Below are positions 59,592-64,000 of a stretch of 64,000 nucleotides of DNA, piece after piece. Below the pieces are notes generated by a model that saw nothing but the letters and a program-made list of their open reading frames with translations, was not told the DNA's origin and did no database searches. The position numbers and the translations under genes were made by a program. The stretch comes from Actinoplanes sp. M2I2 (lineage in GTDB: Bacteria; Actinomycetota; Actinomycetes; Mycobacteriales; Micromonosporaceae). Numbering within the stretch: position 1 is the stretch's first letter; each line of letters starts with the position of its first letter. The DNA is taken from assembly GCF_023544445.1 (NCBI RefSeq), contig NZ_JALPVJ010000004.1, forward strand, positions 124,001-188,000. Reading direction: 5' to 3'.

Positions 59592-60191
59592 TTACCCGTT
59601 CATCAGTTTGAGCATCTGCTGGATCTCGCCCTGGCGAGACTCCTGCACCCGTTCCGCGAACTTCTTGGCCTCGCCGTTCTTGCCGCCGGTCAGTTCGACC
59701 TTCGACATCTCCATCGCCTGGTGCTGGTGGGCCAGGAAGAGGTTGAGGAACGCAGTGTCGAAGGAGGCGGCCTTCACCGTGGTCAGCGCCTTGATCTCGG
59801 CCTCGCCGGTGCCGGGCAGGCCGCCGTGGTCGGCGTGCAGGCTGGGCGCCTGGTCCACCTCGGTGGACGCGTTCCAATCTTCGAGCCAGGACTGCATCAT
59901 CGCCAGCTCGTCCTTCTCGGTGGCCTGGATGGCCTGGGCCAGCGTCTTCAGTTCGGGGCTCTGCGCCCGCTCGACGGCTGTGGTGGTCATCCGCAGGCCC
60001 TGCTTCTGGTGGTAGGCCAGCATCTGCAGGAACATCACGTCGGTGTCGTTGTGCTCGTCGCCGGCCTTGATCTCGGCCACCGCCTCGGCCGCCACGGTGG
60101 GCTTGTCGGCCACGGGGGCCTCTTTCGCCGTACCGCAGGCTCCGAGCACGAACGGCGTGAGCAGGACGACTGCCAGGAGGCGGCGGTTCAC
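59592..60191 (-). CDS. DUF305 lipoprotein
   Basis: A 199-residue lipoprotein; lipobox FVLGAC near residue 19. DUF305 helices with Met/His repeats: DVMFLQMLAYHQKQGLRMT, LAMMQSWLEDW and NLFLAHQHQAMEM. Such His/Met-rich helices bind metal in related proteins, often copper. GTG 60191 overlaps the stop of the LPMO gene (GTGA), so both are made together. Confidence 0.9.
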   Translation of the reverse strand: MNRRLLAVVLLTPFVLGACGTAKEAPVADKPTVAAEAVAEIKAGDEHNDTDVMFLQMLAYHQKQGLRMTTTAVERAQSPELKTLAQAIQATEKDELAMMQSWLEDWNASTEVDQAPSLHADHGGLPGTGEAEIKALTTVKAASFDTAFLNLFLAHQHQAMEMSKVELTGGKNGEAKKFAERVQESRQGEIQQMLKLMNG

Positions 60192-61057
60192 AGCGGCAGC
60201 CAGAGGGCGAGGGTGTAGATCGACGGCTCCCAGCTGTTGATCGCGGTGTGGCCCTGGCGGCACTGGAACTTCTTGCCGTTGAAGGTGACCACGTCGCCGG
60301 TCTTGTACGCCGTCCCGGCGGCCCAGCTGCCACCGGCGGGGGCGGCCGGGGGCTTGGTGGCGGTCGGGGGCTTGGTGGCGGTCGGGGGCTTGGTGGCGGT
60401 CGGGGGCTTGGTGGCGGTCGGGGGCTTGGTGGCGGTCGGCGCCGCTGCCGTCGGGGCCTTGGTCGGCGGAGTGGTGGGTGCCTTGGTCGGCGGGGTGGTC
60501 GCCACGGGCGGAGGAGTCGCGCCCCCGCCGCCCGAGGAGGCGCCGCCGCCCACGTTCAGGTCGACGCAGTTGTAAAAGGCGTTCCCGGTGTCCGCGATGT
60601 TCCACACGGCCAGCACCTTCTGGCGGCCGGGGAACTTGCTCAGGTTGATCGTGTGGTTGACCACCGCGGCCGGCTGGGCGCCGCCGTCGTCGAACGAGGC
60701 GACCTTGGTGTTGCCGATGAAGTAGTCCCAGGTAGAGGTCTTGTGCCGGGCGGTGAGCACCCAGCTGAACGTCGTCGAGCTGCCGACCGACTTGGCCGGC
60801 CAGTTGCGCGACTCGTCGGCCAGCGCCGAGAACTGGCCCACCCCGCCGTCACACGACTTGAGACCCTTGGGGCCCTCGACGCTCTGCGGCTCGAACTGGA
60901 TCTGGCCGCAGTTGGCGACGGCGCCGGACGCGCACAGCGCCTGGCGGCTGGGCGGGGACGACACGTACCCGTGGGCCAGGGCGGGTGAGGCGACCGCCAG
61001 GGTCGTGCCCGCTGTGATGCCGAGGGCGACCAGGGGGTAGGCGATCTTCCTTCGCAT
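60188..61057 (-). CDS. AA10 lytic polysaccharide monooxygenase with chitin-binding module
   Basis: A 289-residue secreted copper enzyme oxidising chitin or cellulose. The signal peptide ends ASPALA, leaving His1 (HGYVSSPPSRQALC). The second His-brace residue is in TARHKTSTWDYF, and AFYNCVDL ends the catalytic domain near residue 165. A PPTATK hexapeptide linker (five copies) joins a CBM5/12 domain (SWAAGTAYKTGDVVTFNGKK). Upstream of the coupled DUF305 gene. Confidence 0.95.
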   Translation of the reverse strand: MRRKIAYPLVALGITAGTTLAVASPALAHGYVSSPPSRQALCASGAVANCGQIQFEPQSVEGPKGLKSCDGGVGQFSALADESRNWPAKSVGSSTTFSWVLTARHKTSTWDYFIGNTKVASFDDGGAQPAAVVNHTINLSKFPGRQKVLAVWNIADTGNAFYNCVDLNVGGGASSGGGGATPPPVATTPPTKAPTTPPTKAPTAAAPTATKPPTATKPPTATKPPTATKPPTATKPPAAPAGGSWAAGTAYKTGDVVTFNGKKFQCRQGHTAINSWEPSIYTLALWLPL

Positions 61058-61146
61058 GTCGTTCTCCGTACTGTCTCGTCGCGGCAGTTACGGCGGCGAC
61101 GCTACGGAGAGCTTCCATAACAGAGCCTTAAAGGCCCCGAAAACAA

Positions 61147-62448
61147 TCATGAAACCGTACGGCGGTCCCGCCGCGGGCGCGCCGGCGTCCGCAGATGGAT
61201 CCCGACCCGCGCCCCGCCGAGCGGACTGCGCGTGATGACCATCTCGCCGCCGACCATTTCGGCCGCGCGGCGCACGATGTCGAGGCCCAATCCGGTGGAG
61301 CCGGCCCCGCTCACTCCCCGGCGGACCGACGTGGCCGGGTCGGCGATGCCCGGCCCGGCGTCGTCGACGAGCAGCCCGGCCGGCGACACGCTGACCCGGA
61401 ATCCGACGCGCTCGGGGGTGTGCGAGAAGACGTTGCCGAGCATGGCGTCGACCACCCCGATCAGCTCGCTGCGGGGCACCGGCACCATCACCGGTTCGTC
61501 GCCGCCGACGACCTCCCACGGTCGTTCCTGGTCCTCGGCCAGCACCGACCAGAACGCGAGCCGGTCGGCCAGCACCTCGACCAGGTCGGTCTGTTCCCGG
61601 CCGCGGGCGGCGACGCCGAGCCGGGCGCCCTTGATGATCGCCTCGAGCTCCTCGTCGAGCAGGTCGCAGGCCTGGCGCATCCGTTCGCCGATCGGGCCGG
61701 CCGGCATCGCCTCGGCGTCCAGCCGCAGCGCCGTCAACGGGGTGCGCAGGCGGTGCGACAGGTCGGCGGCCAGCTCCCGTTCCCGGTCGAGCAGGCTCTT
61801 GAGGTCGTCGGCCATCGTGTTGAAGGCGTTCGCCGCGTCGCGCAGCTCGCTCGGGCCGTCGGGAGTGACCCGGGTGCCCAGCTCGCCGCCGCCCAGTCGC
61901 CGGGCCGAGCCGGCCAGCTCGCGGGTCGCGCGCACCAGGCGGCTGCCGAGCCGGTCGGCGAACAGGGTCGAGCCCACGACGAGCACGATCGCCAGGCCGC
62001 CGAGAACGAACCAGGCGGCCCACACGCCGCGGGTCAGTTCGGTGTCGGGCACGAAGACCTCGACGACGACCGTCCGGCCGTCGGTGAGCACGGTCGGCTG
62101 CAGATAGACCATGCCGTCGGCGACGGGGGCCAGCGCCGAGCGGCGGTCCTCCGCGGCGATCGCGATCTGGGCCGGTGAGGTGTGCGAGACGCCGATCGCG
62201 GCGACGTCGGGCAGGTGGACGGCGAGCCGGCTCTCGCTGCCCGCGGTCGTGCTGGCCACCGCGTTGGTCAGCAGGGTCGGGTCGGCGTCGACGCCGAGGA
62301 CGGTGACCAGCGACGTGGCCTGCTGGCGGGCGTCGGTCACGGCCCGGTCGTGCGCGATCTGGCGGGTCGCGACGGCCAGCGGCACGAGGAAGGCCAGCGC
62401 CACCATCGACGTGATCGCGAGGGCCAGCCGGTTGAGGGCCCACCTCAT
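61147..62448 (-). CDS. sensor histidine kinase
   Basis: A 433-residue kinase: TM1 (LALAITSMVALAFLVPLAVA), extracytoplasmic loop of about 120 residues, TM2 (WAAWFVLGGLAIVLVVG), HAMP, H-box LSHRLRTPLTALRLD, N-box MLGNVFSHTPE and G-boxes DDAGPGI and GSTGLGLDIV. ATG 62448 overlaps the response-regulator stop (ATGA). Confidence 0.94.
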   Translation of the reverse strand: MRWALNRLALAITSMVALAFLVPLAVATRQIAHDRAVTDARQQATSLVTVLGVDADPTLLTNAVASTTAGSESRLAVHLPDVAAIGVSHTSPAQIAIAAEDRRSALAPVADGMVYLQPTVLTDGRTVVVEVFVPDTELTRGVWAAWFVLGGLAIVLVVGSTLFADRLGSRLVRATRELAGSARRLGGGELGTRVTPDGPSELRDAANAFNTMADDLKSLLDRERELAADLSHRLRTPLTALRLDAEAMPAGPIGERMRQACDLLDEELEAIIKGARLGVAARGREQTDLVEVLADRLAFWSVLAEDQERPWEVVGGDEPVMVPVPRSELIGVVDAMLGNVFSHTPERVGFRVSVSPAGLLVDDAGPGIADPATSVRRGVSGAGSTGLGLDIVRRAAEMVGGEMVITRSPLGGARVGIHLRTPARPRRDRRTVS

Positions 62449-63131
62449 CGCGGATCGACCATCATGACCCCGACTCCCCGTACGGTGTGCAGGAAGCGCG
62501 GCTGGGCGGCGGTCTCCCCGAGCTTGCGACGCAGCCACGAGATGTGCACGTCGATCGTCTGCTCCTCACCGATGCGGGCCTGGTTCCAGACCTCGTTCAT
62601 CAGCTCGCGCCGGCTGATCACCTGACCCACCCGCTCGGCCAGGTAGGCCAGCACGTCGAACTCGCGCCGGGTGAGCTGCAGCGGCTCGCCCCGCAGCTCG
62701 GCGCGGCGCTGGCGGGGGCTGATGACCAGGTCGCCGACGGTGATCGCGCTCGGCGTCTCGTTGGTCGTGGCGCGGGAGCGGCGCAGCACGGCGGCGATGC
62801 GGGCCAGGATGTGGCCGCCCGAGAACGGCTTGGTCACGTAGTCGTCGGCGCCGGCGCTGAGCAGGCTGATGATGTCGGCCTCGGAGCGGCGGGCGGTGGC
62901 CACGATGACCGGCACGTCGGACACCGAGCGCATCATCCGCAGCGCGTCGGTGCCGTCGATGTCGGGCAGCCCGAGATCGAGGATGACCAGGTCGGGTCGC
63001 TCGTCGGTGACGATCTTGAGGGCCTCCGCGGCCCGGCCGACCGGTCGCACCACGTGTCCCGCATCGGTCAGCGCGCGGGAGAGCGCCGCCGTGATGATGC
63101 GGTCGTCCTCGACGAGCAGGATCATCGCCAT
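62445..63131 (-). CDS. OmpR-family response regulator
   Basis: A 228-residue regulator: receiver MAMILLVEDD, phospho-Asp in VILDLGLPDIDG, TAR/S-like VATARRSE and the Lys in DDYVTKPFSGG. The winged-helix domain has ELRGEPLQLTRREFDVLAYL and IDVHISWLRRKLGE. Start 63131 (MAM...) or 63125. Paired with the kinase; the proximity to the LPMO operon may be functional. Confidence 0.94.
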   Translation of the reverse strand: MAMILLVEDDRIITAALSRALTDAGHVVRPVGRAAEALKIVTDERPDLVILDLGLPDIDGTDALRMMRSVSDVPVIVATARRSEADIISLLSAGADDYVTKPFSGGHILARIAAVLRRSRATTNETPSAITVGDLVISPRQRRAELRGEPLQLTRREFDVLAYLAERVGQVISRRELMNEVWNQARIGEEQTIDVHISWLRRKLGETAAQPRFLHTVRGVGVMMVDPR

Positions 63132-63167
63132 GGCGTACACCATAGGGGCAGATGAGACGATGTCCTC

Positions 63168-63770
63168 GTGCGATCTTCTCGGTGGGCGCCGATCGCGGGG
63201 TGGTGCGCCGCCACCGCGACGAGCATCGTGCTGGCCTCGGTGGCTCTGCTGCCCGTTCTGCGCACGTCCTCGCCCGACGACAGGGCGCTCGCGCAGCTGC
63301 CCGCGGCCGACTCGAGCGCCTTTCCGGCGCCGCTGCCCAGCGTGACCACGCCGGCCGGCCCGGCCACGCGAAAGCCGCCGCCGGCCACGACGAGACCCAC
63401 CACCACGAAGCCGGCCACGACCACGACACCGCCGCGGCCGACGACCACGACGCCCCGGCCGGACGCGACCACCACCACCGCACCGGCCACGACCGAGGAC
63501 GGCTGGACGGTCACCACCGACGGTGACGGGAAGCGCACCTATGTGCGGTCGTTCCGGGTCGAGGGCGGGCAGGCGGTCATCCGGACGACCTCGGACGGGG
63601 TGGTGTCACTGGTGACCGCGACCCCGGCCGACGGCTGGTCGGTGCAGAAGGTGCAGGACTCGCCGGGCAACCTCGCGGTGTACTTCAACGAGACCCAGCA
63701 CAGCTTCATCATTCATGCCACCTGGTTCAACGACCGCCCGTTCGTGCAGGTGAGCGAGGTCGGTTCCTGA
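63168..63770 (+). CDS. membrane-anchored hypothetical protein with Thr/Pro-rich stalk
   Basis: A 200-residue protein. TM anchor at about residues 10-32 (AATATSIVLASVALLPVL), a Thr/Pro/Lys stalk of about 60 residues and a beta-rich C-terminal domain (DGDGKRTYVRSFRVEGGQAV, AVYFNETQHSFIIHATWF). GTG 63168, divergent from the response regulator, so it could be a target. Domain not recognised. Confidence 0.75.
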   Translation: MRSSRWAPIAGWCAATATSIVLASVALLPVLRTSSPDDRALAQLPAADSSAFPAPLPSVTTPAGPATRKPPPATTRPTTTKPATTTTPPRPTTTTPRPDATTTTAPATTEDGWTVTTDGDGKRTYVRSFRVEGGQAVIRTTSDGVVSLVTATPADGWSVQKVQDSPGNLAVYFNETQHSFIIHATWFNDRPFVQVSEVGS

Positions 63771-63821
63771 TTATCCGTCCGATAGGCGGGTAATTGAGCT
63801 CCAGACGAAGGGAGCTCACTG

Positions 63822-64000
63822 ATGACGACGCACACCGAGCAGCAGCCGGTCGGCCAGTTGGTCAGCCAGCTGAGCGAACAGGTTTCGACGCTGGTCCGCG
63901 ACGAACTGACGCTCGCCCGGATCGAGATGGTCGAGAAGGGCAAGCGCGCCGGCGCCGGAGCCGGACTGCTCGGCGGGGCCGGGGTAATCGCCCTGTACGG
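63822..64000 (+). CDS. phage holin superfamily III/DUF1469-like protein, 3' end beyond window
   Basis: The first 59 residues (PVGQLVSQLSEQVSTLVRDE, LTLARIEMVEKGKRAGAGA) match the amphipathic start of the Phage_holin_3_6/DUF1469 membrane proteins common in actinobacteria; a TM helix is just beginning at the edge. AGGGAG precedes ATG 63822. Confidence 0.82.
   Translation, partial: MTTHTEQQPVGQLVSQLSEQVSTLVRDELTLARIEMVEKGKRAGAGAGLLGGAGVIALY

Overview
The window is high-GC actinobacterial chromosome, most likely Micromonosporaceae and probably an Actinoplanes-like genus. This rests on the ffs - dnaX arrangement with a very long Ala/Pro/Gly-rich DnaX tail, a complete conservon (Cvn) signalling operon, XRE-DUF5753/DUF397 regulatory genes, a DUF574-type methyltransferase, frequent GTG starts and 4-nt stop/start overlaps. 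The genus is inference; no 16S or other definitive marker is present.

Layout. 1-6.7 kb: dnaX (3' end outside the window), the small SRP RNA, tRNA-Ser(GGA), a decayed lipase-like gene, a STAS protein and a small conserved protein. 6.74-19.35 kb: an integrated actinomycete integrative and conjugative element (AICE) flanked by a perfect 62-bp direct repeat. The repeat is the 3' part of tRNA-Ser(CGA), whose intact copy sits at 19290-19379. The element has a GntR-kinase/GMP-kinase-like pair, small DUF6284 and zinc proteins, Spd-type membrane proteins, a TraB/FtsK-type translocase, a 9-bp repeat array just after traB (candidate clt), an orphan C5-methyltransferase, a prim-pol plus a DUF3631 helicase, a 12-copy 9-bp iteron array (candidate ori), xis and int. 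Arm-like 20-bp repeats lie inside both ends.

19.5-29 kb: housekeeping genes (deoD, tadA and its partner, an M23 lipoprotein, tyrA, a DinB protein, mtnA, a PHP hydrolase, a DUF885 metallopeptidase). 29.4-36.4 kb: a conservon-type operon (extracytoplasmic sensor-like protein, NIT-domain histidine kinase, roadblock/LC7 protein, DUF742 protein, Ras-like GTPase, repeat-rich protein). 36.6-45 kb: a degenerate WecB-like protein, an NTF2-like protein, a dienelactone hydrolase, two TetR regulators with an MFS exporter, a TPR-GGDEF protein and a DUF574 methyltransferase. 45-50.1 kb: gene-poor, rich in unrelated short-period tandem repeats, with a DUF397/XRE pair whose upstream regions share an 18-bp palindrome class.

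50.5-51.3 kb: purC. 51.4-59.2 kb: a visibly lower-GC defence-type island. It holds a divergent HNH-like zinc protein, a ParB-like protein, a SNF2 helicase and a DUF3883-type nuclease-like gene split by an apparent one-base frameshift, next to a NaeI-type restriction-modification cassette (C5-methyltransferase, Vsr, NaeI-family endonuclease). 59.6-64 kb: a DUF305 lipoprotein translationally coupled to an AA10 lytic polysaccharide monooxygenase, a two-component system, a membrane-anchored hypothetical protein and the start of a holin-superfamily-like protein.

The strongest candidates for something undescribed are the ParB-like/SNF2/DUF3883/HNH-like module beside the NaeI system, the paired inverted 9-bp arrays of the AICE, and the AICE's GntR-kinase plus GMP-kinase-like pair with its operator-like repeats.
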